From Stromatinia cepivora (lineage: Eukaryota > Ascomycota > Leotiomycetes > Helotiales > Sclerotiniaceae), in the NCBI GenBank assembly GCA_014898415.1, contig RCTD01000012.1, positions 992,001 through 1,056,000 on the forward strand: a DNA stretch of 64,000 bases, in the 5' to 3' direction. The translations under genes and the position numbers were made by a program. Below, in pieces: positions 24,473 to 36,730 of this stretch (its first letter is position 1; each line of letters opens with the position of its first letter). The notes under the pieces were generated by a model. That model was not told where the DNA came from, made no database searches, and saw only the letters and a list, made by a program, of their open reading frames with translations.

Positions 24473-25284
24473 TCAAACCTTCAACACTCGATCGAAAGTG
24501 TCGTTCTTGACCGATCCCCCTCCCATAGCTGATCTCACATTCCGCTTGAATCCCTCTCGGTTTGATCTCAAATCTTCTGCTGCTTCCTTATTAAGTGGAT
24601 CCGATGCGTTTGGTTCGAGGAAAAGGAACTATTTATCTATGATTAATATATAGTTCTTCGCAGAGTTTCCATATCATATATATCCGAAATAAACACCCCT
24701 CCTTTAAGCAACATACCTGCAACCCAATAACAATTGCCTGCAAATTCAACACGGGCTTCCAGTCTTCTCTCAAAATATTTAAACAAATCTTCCCCTCAAC
24801 ATCGATATTCGGGTGATAAATCTTCTGTTCACAGTTGACCTTCGGCGGTTCATGCGGGAATGTCTCCGGAACCGCGAATTTAAACTTAAAGATTCCGCCT
24901 TTATACATGCCCTCATCTGGTTCGATATATAGAAAGAAATTGAGGATATCGTCTTCATCGGGGAAATCGGTGCGCATAGTAGAGGGTAACGACATTTCTG
25001 CGATATCTGGCAAAACGCAAAGAGTAATGTTAGCTCCCATACATGCATGCCCATCCCATCCCATCATATTCCCTCAACATTTAAAGACTTGAACATCGCT
25101 GGTCATACCTTTTTGTAACCGGAGTTGTGCGGCCGTAACCTTCTTCTTCTTAATGCCCGCAGCAGCATCGGCATTTGCCTCTTGCTGCTGTTTTTGTTTC
25201 TGCGAGTCATATTAGCATATTGAACCTGTTAGACATATTTTCCGGATTCCCAGTTCGTCATACCATCGACCATATTTTTAACAT
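24473..25284 (-). CDS. ubc12: NEDD8-conjugating enzyme E2 (Ubc12)
   Basis: Four exons, 25284-25264, 25199-25109, 25006-24717 and 24628-24473, give 185 residues. Ubc12 takes NEDD8/Rub1 from the E1 and transfers it to cullins, activating SCF-type ubiquitin ligases. The UBC fold is complete, with HPN (YHPNID) and catalytic C112 in GKICLNILREDWKPVL, a context characteristic of Ubc12 rather than ubiquitin E2s. The start MLKIWSM resembles the N-terminal docking peptide (MIKLFSL in human UBC12) that binds the NEDD8 E1, and is encoded by its own 21-nt exon. The following Gln/Lys-rich linker leads into KKVTAAQLRLQKD. The last exon begins FLFLEPN, where Tyr is usual at the first position. The introns are 64, 102 and 88 nt. 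Confidence 0.93.
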
Positions 25285-26070
25285 CTTAACGATTAATGAA
25301 TCGTATGCTAGAGTGTTGAGGGTGCGCTATGCTGGGGTTCAGAAGATGAGAAATATATTGTAGATAATGGTTGGTGCACGATATCGAAGTTGAGTCAGAG
25401 ATACGCAAGCGAGAAATCTGGTTTGTGCTGTAATTAGAAGAACGCGAGGGAGTGAATGGCTTCAGTTTGTCGTATTAAAATAATAGTACGGGATATTGTG
25501 ACATGTCAAATCTATACTGCTCCATACGGCTGTCACAAGTAGGAACTTTGGGTGCTGACACCTGCCTTACCGAAACATATGAGGCGGCTGGCGGGGTCCG
25601 GCTTCTTATCACGCGAGGCAAACCGTTCTGTGCCACATTTGAAATACGTACTCAAATCTCCTTAGAAATTTATCATTTGGCCAGGTTTGCACATTGGTTT
25701 TTTATGAAACATAACGTCTAACTCAAAAATACGAATGAAAGTTATTCGTCCATAAGGGTATTCAATAGTATTAAATAGAAACGCCTACTCAAACATGCAA
25801 TATAGAGACCATCCTAAGCAGAAAAAAAATTCTAGAAACTCTCATATGTGCAAGTATAAATGCAAAAATGGTCGCTTGCTGCAGATTCACTCGCTGTGTC
25901 TTTTCCAATGATAGGTGCTCACGCCTCCATACAAAGCGCCCATCCTCCAAATTCTGCTCTCCCCCTACCCTGTCCCTATTTCGTGAAAAAGAAACGTGTA
26001 TTACTCAATACCTTTTGGTGGTACGAGTGGATATTTTGATTTCTGGGAGTATGTATGATATAAGTCTTGT
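25285..26070. other. Intergenic region between ubc12 and chitin synthase
   Basis: The left part is the Ubc12 promoter and the right part the 3' untranslated side of the chitin synthase gene. Short frames are present but none carries a recognisable feature. Confidence 0.5.
25391..25397. promoter_or_regulatory. TGAGTCA bZIP-type site upstream of ubc12
   Basis: A perfect TGAGTCA (Gcn4/AP-1 consensus) lies 107 bp upstream of the Ubc12 start. A 7-mer like this occurs often by chance; function is only suggested by position. Confidence 0.25.
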
Positions 26071-28977
26071 CTAACGTCTCATGAAGCAGCACATGATTCC
26101 AGATTTGAACAAGAAGTAAGAGCATCCAAGGAATCGAATAAGCGCCAAGAAAGCCGTCGAGTAAAGTAGAACTTCGAAAAACTTGGCAGTTCTTGCTGAA
26201 GCAGTATTCTGAAGATAATGTTAGCATGAAATCTGAAATACATAAAAAGAGAATAACTCACTCCGAAACCAAAGCCGTCAACACTGTCACTCGTGATGGC
26301 AACAGCCAATAAAGCATTCGAAAAGACCCATGAGATCAAAAGCTTCGTTCTGAAAGATTTGTAGGAATCCTCTAAAGTTTTGCTCTCATCTTCGACTACA
26401 GGAACAAATGGCTTAAGAGCACGCTTGACTGTGGCCTCAAACTGACTGTCAATATCCTCTTGTGGTCTGTCGATTTCTTCAATAACTGCTGCTTTACCAT
26501 CAACCTTCGTAGTTTTTGCGGATGGCAGAGCTTCTGCCTTGTCAGATCCTTTGGTACCCCAAGAAACATCATGCCAATTGCTGAAAGCGTAAACCATGAG
26601 AATGTTGATGTAAGACGACATGAGCAAGAGGTATGGTCCGAATGAATGGAACATGTGCCATGGATCCATGTACATGAAGGATGCAACGAAGTACAATCCA
26701 AATGTTGCAGCCAAAGCGAGAATAATGATACCAGCTCCAGAACTCGAGCTATTCCCGAAGAAACTCTCAAAGAAGTCCTTTGTGCTACTAGTATCAATAC
26801 TATCTCCTGACGAGAAAGCACGAACGACCAGATACATGGATAAGACAAGGACATAAAGGTTAATAACACCGAAAACTACAAAGGATACGATATAGGTGAC
26901 CTTGGATCCTTTAGGTCTGTTACCAAGAGCCAGAATGAATTGGACGAGCAGGAATCCTAGATAGAGGTACTTCAGAATCGTGTTGATGATCGGGGTAGCA
27001 GTATCACCGAAAGGCCAGCCATGGTGAAGTGAAGTTGTATCCGAAGCAGGAGTAGGAGTACCGACAAGATCCATGATAACAGTAGTTGTGAGCCAGAAAG
27101 AAGACAACATGAACCAACTGAGAAGGTTGGAGAAGACGTTGTATAAGAATTGAATATGCAAGAAGAACATGCGGACAAGGTTATGACCACTCCCGTACCT
27201 ATCAAAACGTTAGTTAATGACCTTAAGAGTACATTGCGTTAAAGATAACTTACATTCTGCCGAAATGCATAATGGAATACATTCCTGCTGCAAATGAACC
27301 GTTAAGCCATCTTCTACGTTGACCAATAAATTCAGCAGCTCCTTCGGGTACATCAGTCTCTCCTTTGGCTGCTTTGATATAAGTCAAATGCCATTTGCTA
27401 CCGGCCTTGGCTACAAGTTCGAAACAGAGAATTCTGTCCTCGGCCAAGAACATGTTCTTTTTGAAGATGTTCATTCCCTCGATACCTTTCTTTCCAAGAA
27501 TCTTAGACAAAGTGTGATCTCCGTGGAAGTACTGTTCAAGAGGTCGCCCCATGATAGCTCGGAATCGATATGCTGAGAAAGCTCCCGGCAACACACTGAC
27601 ATATCCAAAAGAACTCTCTAGCGGCTTATCAAGAATATTACTGATCTTATACTCGAAGTTCTGACCAGCAACAAGCGGATTGAGAAGCTTCTTGCCTCCC
27701 TTTCCCAACATGGCGTGAATCTCACCACAAGCACCTCCAAGATCTTTGTCGTTGTAGAAACCTTCCCACAAAGATAACAAGGACTTGGGACCTGGCTTGG
27801 TACCGGCATCGAGAAGAATACAGACTTCAGGATTGAGAAGGCGACCAAATGCATTGAACAACCATCTGTGGGAATTGATCTTTTTCGTGTTCTTTGCTTT
27901 CAAGCAGAACATCATCTGCACTGGGGGAAGACAGTTGGCATCACCCTCGGTTGGGCGGATAAGTTGTTGACTGGCAGTAACTGAAAGTTGGGTTGTGTAT
28001 TCGAAAACATGAGCAACAGTTTCCTTTCCATCGACATCCTTCTTCATGACACCATCTTGATAAATACCAATTGTAGCAAGAACATCAAGCGTATCTTTGT
28101 CGCAAGGGTCGATACCATCAAAGACGAGGCAGACGACGATCTTTTGCCATGCTGGTCCACCGACATTCCAGAAATCAGATTTTTTGAGATTGACGATATC
28201 GCGGATGTTTTGCATGACACCGTGAAGGGTACGGGCGGTCAACTGCTTGTCTTCGTTATAGTAAGTGACGGCGATGAGCAACTCAGTGTGACGATTGTAC
28301 ATTGCAGGTCTTAGATTGTAACCGTTTTTCAGAGTAAACTCGTCGGGATCGCAAGTTGCAGCGGTATAACGCATATGTGTAAATTCTTCGCTGCCACCCT
28401 CCAAGTCATTTCTGTATTTTTGCTGGATAGCATTCTTTATGGCACTGGGTACTGGATGGTCGACGCTCAAAACGCTTCCCTGAACAAGCTTGACCTTTCT
28501 TGTAGCGTAACGTTTAAGCCCACCAGATTGAGGAGCTTGTCGTTGTCTCCATGCCTCGGTGGAAGAAGTCTCGGCTCGTGACAATGGTGATCCGGTTCGT
28601 GGGTATGGATTATCTTCTAATTGCTCATTGTATGTGTGGGAGGAATTATAGTCGCTGCTGTATGGTTGTGGATCGTTCGCATACGTTTCCGTAAGACTGT
28701 AGGCGGAAACAGGTCTAACAGGAGGAGTATTCGCTCGAAGGCCTCCTTGGGAGTGCGAGTCGTAAGGGCTATTGAATGGGCCGCCATGTCCACCAGAATC
28801 GAGTAAAGGTAAAGCTCCTTCCTCTTCATCTTGAGGATGATGATACTGCAAAAGAGACCGTCAGAGAAAGCTATTTCGCAATTCGCGAGTCAGGAAATTT
28901 AAAAAACTTACACTACCCCCCGGTGGAAGATCTTGGAGCTTGTGCTCATCATAGCCTCCGTTGCCAGAGTATGCCAT
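26071..28977 (-). CDS. Class III chitin synthase
   Basis: Four exons, 28977-28912, 28845-27254, 27198-26262 and 26208-26071, give 910 residues, the usual size. The enzyme polymerises GlcNAc from UDP-GlcNAc into wall chitin at the plasma membrane. It has a hydrophilic Pro/Ser/Tyr-rich N-terminus starting [19 protein letters not shown], the Chitin_synth_1 region from about residue 190 (VTYYNEDK), the catalytic signatures [20 protein letters not shown] and [10 protein letters not shown], and then several transmembrane helices. The MAY...LQDLP start and the overall sequence place it in class III (ChsG of A. fumigatus, chs-1 of Neurospora), a filamentous-fungus class important for hyphal growth. 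Without intron 3 the frame stops; splicing it gives the hydrophobic tail ending CCFMRR. The assignment to class III is by recalled similarity, not by a tree. Confidence 0.93.
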
Positions 28978-31900
28978 GTTTGTGGAAATAATCAAGAACT
29001 CTTAATGAAGTGATCAAAATTATTAAACTTTGGACTTTTTACTGATAAAATCTTTTGATTTTATCGACAGTTGATGGGTGAGAAATAAATCAAAAGAGAG
29101 ATGTTGGTTGCCCAAGATTCTGATTCTGAGCTATATTCTTTGTAGGGCGGTGGGAATCGTGGGATTCAGGGATGCCCTCGCCTTGGCAACCCAAATAAAA
29201 GAGTGAATGAGGTTCAACTCGAAATTGCCTGTGATTCACAAACAATCAATAAAAGAATAAAAGTACTTGGTATTGAAGGTATTGAAGAGGGAAGAAAAGA
29301 GGATGGAGGAATCTTTCAAGATATGAAGATGTGATGAAAGGTAATAGAAAAGCAACCCTGTTTCACTTTTCAAAAGAAGGGCAATAAAAAAAAAGGAGGG
29401 ATGGATGGATGGGATGGATGGATTTCCTTATTTAGTTTGTTGTCGTGTCTCCGCTATTTTCAACCCTTCAATATTTTGGATTTTGGTATTCAGAACCTTG
29501 GAGGCAAATCTTTACCGATAAATTGGAAGAGAATAAAGAAATTTAGACGAAAGGAAGATTTGATTCACAATAAAAATAACACCGTGAATCAATCATATTG
29601 GATATTGGATATTGGATATTCGAGTTATTTTATAATGTATGAATGAATATTTTGCTGTGCCTCACTCACTTCAATGCTTACCTACTACCTAATAAGTTTA
29701 GTCCTACTGCGTTATTGGTTCTAATTGGAAATTTATATGCATTAATATGTTGCTGCGGTCTCTTTTCCACCACCCAATACCCACTCCCCCCAAGCCCCAC
29801 ACTACCCACAGCCCCTCGTACTATCGCACACATACCGAAGGCATAAAGAGGCCGCCTTGGATCTTTTCGAAGCTCTGTTGATCTTTCCGAAGTTCTCCTT
29901 TGCCGCTTCACTAATCCGTACTTCGTCGCGGTCCATATGATGTGTGTTGATAGATCCGTCCGTCCTTTGAAGGTCGCGTCTACTCAGACTAGGTAGATAC
30001 CCATACAATACAGGCCTAACTCCTTGTATAAGAATCTTAGTCGGGGAATCATTTGACAACTCGAAGGATCATTGGTTATTATTGCCTTTTGTTTCAGCTA
30101 TTATACATTATATATAGCTCACCTGCCCGTGAAACGTTGAATCAACCATATCACAAGTGTCGTGCAACATCGTATAATGTAAAGAACTTTTCTGATAGGG
30201 GAAGGGTGACGATCGTTCACACACAAAAAAGCCTTTATTGCTAAACTTCACCACGCATATTGAAAGTCGCCGCTGTTCATCTGCCATCCAAACAAACAAG
30301 TCGTTGGCAGCGTCTGACAAAGTTCAGCGCCACGGCCACAACCCGAAAGTTTGTTCTGTCTATTAATAGTAATTAAACTGTGGGCATGAAGCTCTAATAA
30401 GAAGAAAAAGAAGGATAGCTTCTCCCCACCTCGCCCCACCTCCGGCCATCACTTCTCTTCAAGAAGTAGGACCCTTTCATTAGTCATGCTCTTCAATTTA
30501 TTATTATAAGTTTATACTCTATATAATATTTTGATATAATACGTGCTTTTTACAAATCTAAAGAATATGATATTATTAGATTTATAAAATTACAAATTAT
30601 ATCAAAATTCGAAATCCTATTTGAATTATAATTATTTTTAAAGATTTCATTCTAGATTATCTACGTCTCAGCTGATTATTCACATGATATTTCATCAAAT
30701 TATAAATATATTTCATAAAGTTATACGACTAAATTGAAGGGCCATCTCTTTGAGGTGTGAGGTGTAGTAGTGGGGCAGGGCGGGGCCAAGATAGAAGGGG
30801 AGGTTAGCTGTAGTTACTCAGTACGTGGTATCTGGAAGTTGACAACAGCTTCATCCCATGTGTATTGACTGGCTTCTATCTCATTCATGATTGCTCATCC
30901 ATAGGTATAAAGTTCGAACATCTCCAAAAAAGCGGACGTGGGAGTAGAACTAAAGAGCTATCCGACGGCAACTAAAGTCAGGGGGAAGCGTGACCTGGGT
31001 ATGAAATGCCTGCTTTTCTCCCTCATAACTTGGCTGAAAACTTCTGCTTCTATATGTTGATCGATATACTGAAGATTACTGGAGTATGTGAATATCCTTA
31101 CTAATTGATCAAGAATCCTTTCTGCCTTCTACACTTTTGGAAAGTCCTCAAAATGATAGACCGATTGCGTTTGTTCTTCGCTATTGAACTTTTCGCTGTG
31201 AGTCTGTTAGTACTTTTGCCGAAGCACACTCCTGATTCCTGAAACATCTACTAACTAGTTGCTTCAAAATTCGGGGGGATATAATCATCACTCCAATTCC
31301 ACATAAATTCATAGATTTGCCGAAGTTTCAACATATGAATGACTCCTTGAAGCACCTACCTAATCTATTCATTCGATACTTATATTGCGTCTGTGGTGTT
31401 TCGCTCACTCACACATACCTCAAAATTTGTTCTGTTTGACGTTCCAGAGCTATGGATCTACAATACCAAGATGCAGGCTTCGAGAGTGGTTAAATTCCAT
31501 ATAATCTGCCAACTGTTATGGATTTTATTGAGCAAACGCCATTTCAATATGATTTTACTATCCCTACAACATACCGGAACAATACACATGTACCTACTCG
31601 GTATTATGAGAAGGGTAGGTACATTTCGATCATCATTGATCATGATTGATGCGATACGATACGACGAAACGATAAAGCAATCTACTCCGTAGTGGGTTAA
31701 CAGTTAGATGGCGCAGCAATCATGGATTATGAATGAGTGTGTTACCATTGCTCAATTCAACAAGCCGAAGGAAAGATGAGATGTGATCTTTTCTTCAAAA
31801 CCAATGCAATAAGTGTTTCCAAATAGAAGAGAAAATTATTGATATTTACTTTTACAACGTCTTCTATTTGCCAATTTGGAAAGCTTTTGCATAAAATACT

Positions 31901-32658
31901 GGAGATTAAGTTGTTCCCACTTTTTGTAAAAACTCCCGCGTACCTTACTTACGTACCTAGGACTACAAGCACAGGGCATTCAACTTGATCCATACAACCC
32001 CATTGAACCACCAATTATGCAACTACTCATTAGTATAAGTCGTTACCAAAAGTAAATTAGGTCCATTTTACTTCAATCCATAGAATTTGCTTGTTTGCTT
32101 CCACCAATTCCTAACCAACTAGAACTTGTTAATGAAAGATTGATCTCCATCAATTCAACCCTTCTCATCTAAACCACCACTCATTCATCACCAATGATCA
32201 TCACGACTACCAGTACGACCGTTCAATTCCTCTTGTTGTCGGTCTAGATTCTAGTCGTCCATGTAAATGTAGTCGTTATCGACCATATTTTCGACCGCAA
32301 TAACAAGAGTTCGCTCAACCAACACTCATTTATTTACCTTACCTTCCACCTTCATCTCCTCCAGCGCCGACGACAACGTAGTGAATTCGATCATTTCATC
32401 TCATCTTTTACGATTTTTTATTATATCTCTTTTATAACCTATACCCACTTCGATTTTCATATTTTTTTACACGATAAATCACCTTTCTCGAGCCGGTTCT
32501 CCTCTTGTTGTCTTTACCCAACAACTACAGACAGGCCAAGCCTTCAATCACCAACAACACTCATCTACATCTACCTCATTTTACACCAACTAAACCCTGA
32601 CTGGATCAGTCTCAATCGTTTTGATACAACATAATAAATCGCAATAGTATCGAGGAAG
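28978..32658. other. 3.7 kb divergent promoter region
   Basis: It separates the minus-strand chitin synthase from the plus-strand OPY2-like gene, so both promoters lie here. A GGAT-rich tract is at 29399-29425 and a very AT-rich island at about 30481-30730 that may be an old mutated repeat. The 32.1-32.65 kb part is rich in C/T and looks like the OPY2 5' leader. I find no supported gene. Confidence 0.5.
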
Positions 32659-33881
32659 ATGGCGTATTACGAGGGTGGGTGAAATTCTTCGGTAGGTAAC
32701 CCTCTGTTGCTAATCAATTCACAGCATCCTTCAACTCTCTGTTTCGACGATGTGTTGAGTGTAATGGGGTCACTCCAGCATGTCCGAGTTGTAACGAAAA
32801 TGAGATTTGTTCGCTCGTCCCACCAACATGTACCGAATGCCAACAGACAGTTTGTGTGGCTTCTTCAGCCGCGCCTTCGACGACGGTTAGTTCATCTTCA
32901 TCATCGAAATCCGGACCAAATGTAGGCGCTATCGCCGGCGGGGTTATTGGAGGAGTTCTAGCTGTCGCAGCCGTGACTTATCTTGTATGGAGGTTCTGCA
33001 TTAAGACGAAAAGGCAACAATTCGAGCAAGGCGATTGGATAGACAACCAAGAGCAAGCGAATGCAGAGAAGGATTTCGCAATGCGGAGGGATGCAAGAGC
33101 TTCTACACATACCGTTGGATCAATTGCATCTACAGTTCTCACGCGAGCCTCGAATATCATTCAAATCGCATACATTCCAGGTGTTACGAACAGATCGACC
33201 CCATCAACGCCAGGTCTTCTTGTTCCTCCAGTTCCTCCGATTCCAATTGCTCTATCAAACTCGTCTGGAACACCAAGATATGAACAGGAACACTTTTTCA
33301 TGCCAGGAGATCTACGCGACTCAACATACAGTGGAATTAGTGGAATTGGTGAACGAAGCTCGTACGCAAGAAATAGTGTTGCATCCACTATATATGGAAA
33401 ACAAGCCATCGTATCACCAGTTCCAGCGCAGACTGTCATCCGAGGAAAGGCGGCAGTGGTCAGTGTCAATAAAGCGGGTGGAAATACTGGCACTATCACA
33501 CCTCCAGTGCCAAGTGTCGACTTTCAAAAATATTCCGAGAACCCACCTAGCCCAGCATTTTCGGTGGGCAGCACATTCTTGAATGCAGCCAGTGCCGCAA
33601 CGATAACCAAACCTCAAGTCATTCGAGTAGATTCTAGCTCACCGAAAGGCAAATCGGCTGAGCCTACAAAAGTTGAAGGAGCCTCATCACCACTAGTTTC
33701 TCGGGATTCTAATGCAATCACTTTAATCGAAGAGAGCACCCCCATCACACCCCAAGGACCTTTTAGTGATCCTCCTGAAACAAGTCGGAAATCCGATGCT
33801 AGTTTATCAGCTATGATTCAAAATGCAACAAGAAAGGCACAGGGCGATGTCTTCTCAGACAAACATGAAGTAAAGGAATAA
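32659..33881 (+). CDS. opy2: OPY2-like membrane anchor protein
   Basis: Exon 1 is only 16 nt (32659-32674), followed by a 50-nt intron and exon 2 at 32725-33881; 390 residues. Residues 8-50 hold eight cysteines (15, 18, 25, 28, 34, 41, 44, 49) in the pattern of the OPY2 N-terminal domain, beginning FNSLFRRCVEC. A Ser-rich linker leads to one membrane helix (about 72-95, GAIAGGVIGGVLAVAAV), then KTKRQQ and a long Ser/Pro-rich cytoplasmic tail. There is no signal peptide, so the cysteine domain would reach the exterior by the anchor helix alone. In yeast Opy2 recruits the adaptor Ste50 to the membrane for the HOG and filamentous-growth MAPK cascades; a similar role is inferred. The start was chosen because splicing the tiny exon supplies the conserved residues before LFRRC. 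Confidence 0.85.
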
Positions 33882-35973
33882 AGGGGATCTATCGTGTAGG
33901 ATATATTACACTTTGGAAGCGGATTTTTGGCATAGGAGGTTTTCCGTCCGATTACGATTTGGTTTACTTTTTTCTTTCAAATATCTTATACTTGGAGGAG
34001 GGGGTCATTCCCATTTCGATGGTTCACAAATGGTGTGGTCGGGGGTGTCAAGGGGTATTTTATGATTGGCAATGATTTAATTTTTCCGGGGATATGTTCT
34101 TATACCACCGTATCTTGCTCTACCTAATTTAAGGTTTCTATAGAAAATGTCAAATCCAATGATTCTAGCTGTCAATTGATGGGGAAATTCAAAGAATGGA
34201 TCTTTGCTTGGGCTAGAATGAGTTTTCATGTGGAAATGTGTTATTGTGTATGCATGTGATATCTTATATACTAATCCAAGGGTGAAGAGTATTTAGACTT
34301 TGGGTTGAGTGATATGGTGGTGTGATACAGCATAAAGAGGAAAAAGATGGGTTGCGGAATTCCTCAATAAAGTTCTTGGCAACTAATAACACTGCAGATT
34401 ATTAAAAAGGGAATTGGAGTTATGATTTCGCAATTGAAAGGTAGCCCTTCAATATTTTGAATACTCGGTATATCATTATAATAATCGGAAAGAAGTAAGT
34501 AAATAAATGAAAATAAATTCGCCTACCATCTATTTACCTTATGATTATTTGACCCTGCGTGGCATAATAATATATATCTTGCTATCCATCCAAGATGTTA
34601 AAAGGTATTTATTTATGTTATGTATCAATTAACCTAGCTTACAGATTCGCAGATTCGCAAAAGTTAAGTTGTTGTCGGGTACTTTCTTTGTTGACTGGGA
34701 AAGATAGCAATTTTTTTGTATTCATCTCATCATTATTGGATATTCATCCACCACCATTGAGCCGCCACCTCCTTTCACCATATACCCATCCATTCACCAT
34801 ACATTTTTAATCTTCCCTACTATATATTGCAACAACTACCTGGGTACTCAGCCAGGCTTTAGAATTCATTGCACACTATTTGCCGACGAATCGAGCTATT
34901 CTATCCAGATCTGCATACTAAAGTTGGGAAAGTTGGGAAAGCCCGACATATGTCTCTACCGGTACCATAGAACTCATTCAATACATACTCCGTACATGAC
35001 TTCTCAGCACAAAATATTATTATCCCAACCAAAGAACCAAAGTATAGAAAGAAAGAGCCGCCTGCATACAACAATACAACAGATTTTTACAATATATTGC
35101 CAACATTTTGCATCGCCAACGAGGAAAAATACTACAAAAAAAGCAATATAATCCCAGGAAGCTTCCCCCTCTTCCCCTCCACATTCATTCACTCATTCAC
35201 TCATTCTCTCATTCTCTCGCTCGAATACTTTTTGCTGTGGCCATTATTCCATTTACAACGGGAACCTTGACAAAACCAACAACCAAATCTTAAACCGGGG
35301 GAAAGTCCCTTTGAACGAACCATTGGAATTATTTCCATTCATTCAAATAAAAGAAATATCCACCTTCCCTTTTCCGCATACAAATCTTATTCAAACAGTT
35401 TCAACACACAACAAGGGAACATTAAAAAGAAATTTCGAAATAACGGGCAGGTTAGATTCTCTCACTATCTATCAACCAGCTTATCAAATTCAAATTCATA
35501 AGGAAGCAACTTGTACCTACTTTTATTTTTATTTTTTACTCGAGTATCAAAAAAATAATCAATTCATACTCCATCGATCCCGTGCCTACCTACTTGGAGA
35601 GTCTCCGTTCAACCCATCAAATCAATCAACCCATCAATCAACCCATCAATCAACTGCAGGTGTACATGGAAAGAACGTCCGAGCTTCTTTTATGCCCAAA
35701 GGAATCTCCACTTGCAGCACTGAGCCAACCTAGAAACTATCTTTCCCACCGACAGACAGACGGTACAGCACAGCACAGCAAAGAATTAAGGAATTAAGGA
35801 ACTTTGACAAATTGATTTCATTTAAACTACAAACTACCCAACCACCAACACCCGCCTCCTCCTCCTCCATTTATTTCAACCGATCTAGTCTGCAGTTTTT
35901 CTCCTTTCTAATTAAATACTCCAATCTTGATATATCCTCAATACCTATACACAACGAGGAACACCTTTAAAAG
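33882..35973. other. Intergenic region and ras2 leader
   Basis: After the OPY2 3' side, the right half (about 34.7-35.97 kb) is C/A- and C/T-rich with (ATTCACTC)-like and CAATCAACCCAT repeats (about 35180-35220 and 35620-35655). It carries several upstream ATGs, typical of a long fungal 5' leader for the GTPase gene at 35974. A 140-codon frame across 35311-35733 is compositionally biased and not supported. Confidence 0.5.
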
Positions 35974-36730
35974 ATGACTTCGAAACAGATGGTTTTGTAC
36001 AAATTGGTGGTGCTTGGTGATGGAGGTGTAGGTAAAACTGCTTTGACAATTCAATTAACATTACAGCATTTCGTCGAGACTGTAAGCTATCCCACCTACC
36101 ATTTCTAATTGTTATCATCACATGCTTACTTTAGCATAGTACGATCCTACTATCGAAGATTCATACCGGAAACAAGTCGCAATAGACGGTCAATCTTGTA
36201 TGTTGGAAGTCCTCGATACTGCCGGTCAAGAAGAATACACTGCGTTACGAGATCAATGGATACGTGATGGTGAAGGATTCGTTTTAGTTTACAGCATATC
36301 ATCGAGATCATCCTTTACGCGCATTCAGAGATTTCACAATCAAATTCAACGAGTTAAGGAATCATCTTCATCCTCTCCAGTATATCCCGGCTCACCCATA
36401 TCACCTATCTCGCCTTCGGAACCTGTACCGATTATGCTCGTTGGAAATAAATGCGACAGAGTTACGGAACGAGAAGTATCTACACAAGAAGGACATGCAT
36501 TGGCGCGGGAATTGGGTTGCGAATTTGTTGAAGCATCGGCAAAGAATTGCGTAAATGTCGAAAAGGCATTCTATGATGTAGTACGACAACTGCGCAGACA
36601 ACGTCAGCAGAGAACATCAGCTTCGGGTACTGGCAAGAGTCCCCGTGCTAATGCCTCGGATAATGGAATGGTTCGAGATGAATCCAGGAAATATCGTCCC
36701 AAGAAGAAGGGACCTTGTGTTATCTTATGA
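35974..36730 (+). CDS. ras2: Ras2/RasB-type small GTPase
   Basis: Two exons, 35974-36081 and 36140-36730, give 232 residues. The Ras fold is complete: P-loop GDGGVGKT (15-22), effector loop YDPTIEDSY (37-45), DTAGQEE (62-68), NKCD (139-142) and EASAK (167-171). The C-terminus is polybasic (YRPKKKGP) with the prenylation box CVIL. A Ser/Pro-rich insertion of about 20 residues (roughly 111-131) separates the VKE helix from the [10 protein letters not shown] strand. Such an insertion marks the second fungal Ras (RasB, Ras2, Neurospora ras-2) as opposed to Ras1/RasA. These proteins regulate polarised growth, cAMP and MAPK signalling from the plasma membrane. The Leu at the end of the box would allow geranylgeranylation as well as farnesylation. 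The 58-nt intron follows the codons for FVET. Confidence 0.93.

Noticed and set aside
30481..30730. AT-rich island considered as a second transposon relic
   Set aside because: No inverted ends, target duplication or transposase-like peptide could be seen, so only its composition is noted.
35180..35220. Short regular repeats considered as a CRISPR-like array
   Set aside because: Tandem units without spacers in a eukaryotic genome; simple microsatellite.
35311..35733. 140-codon frame upstream of ras2
   Set aside because: It lies in the C/A-rich leader of ras2, has no good start, contains CAATCAACCCAT repeats and resembles no protein.
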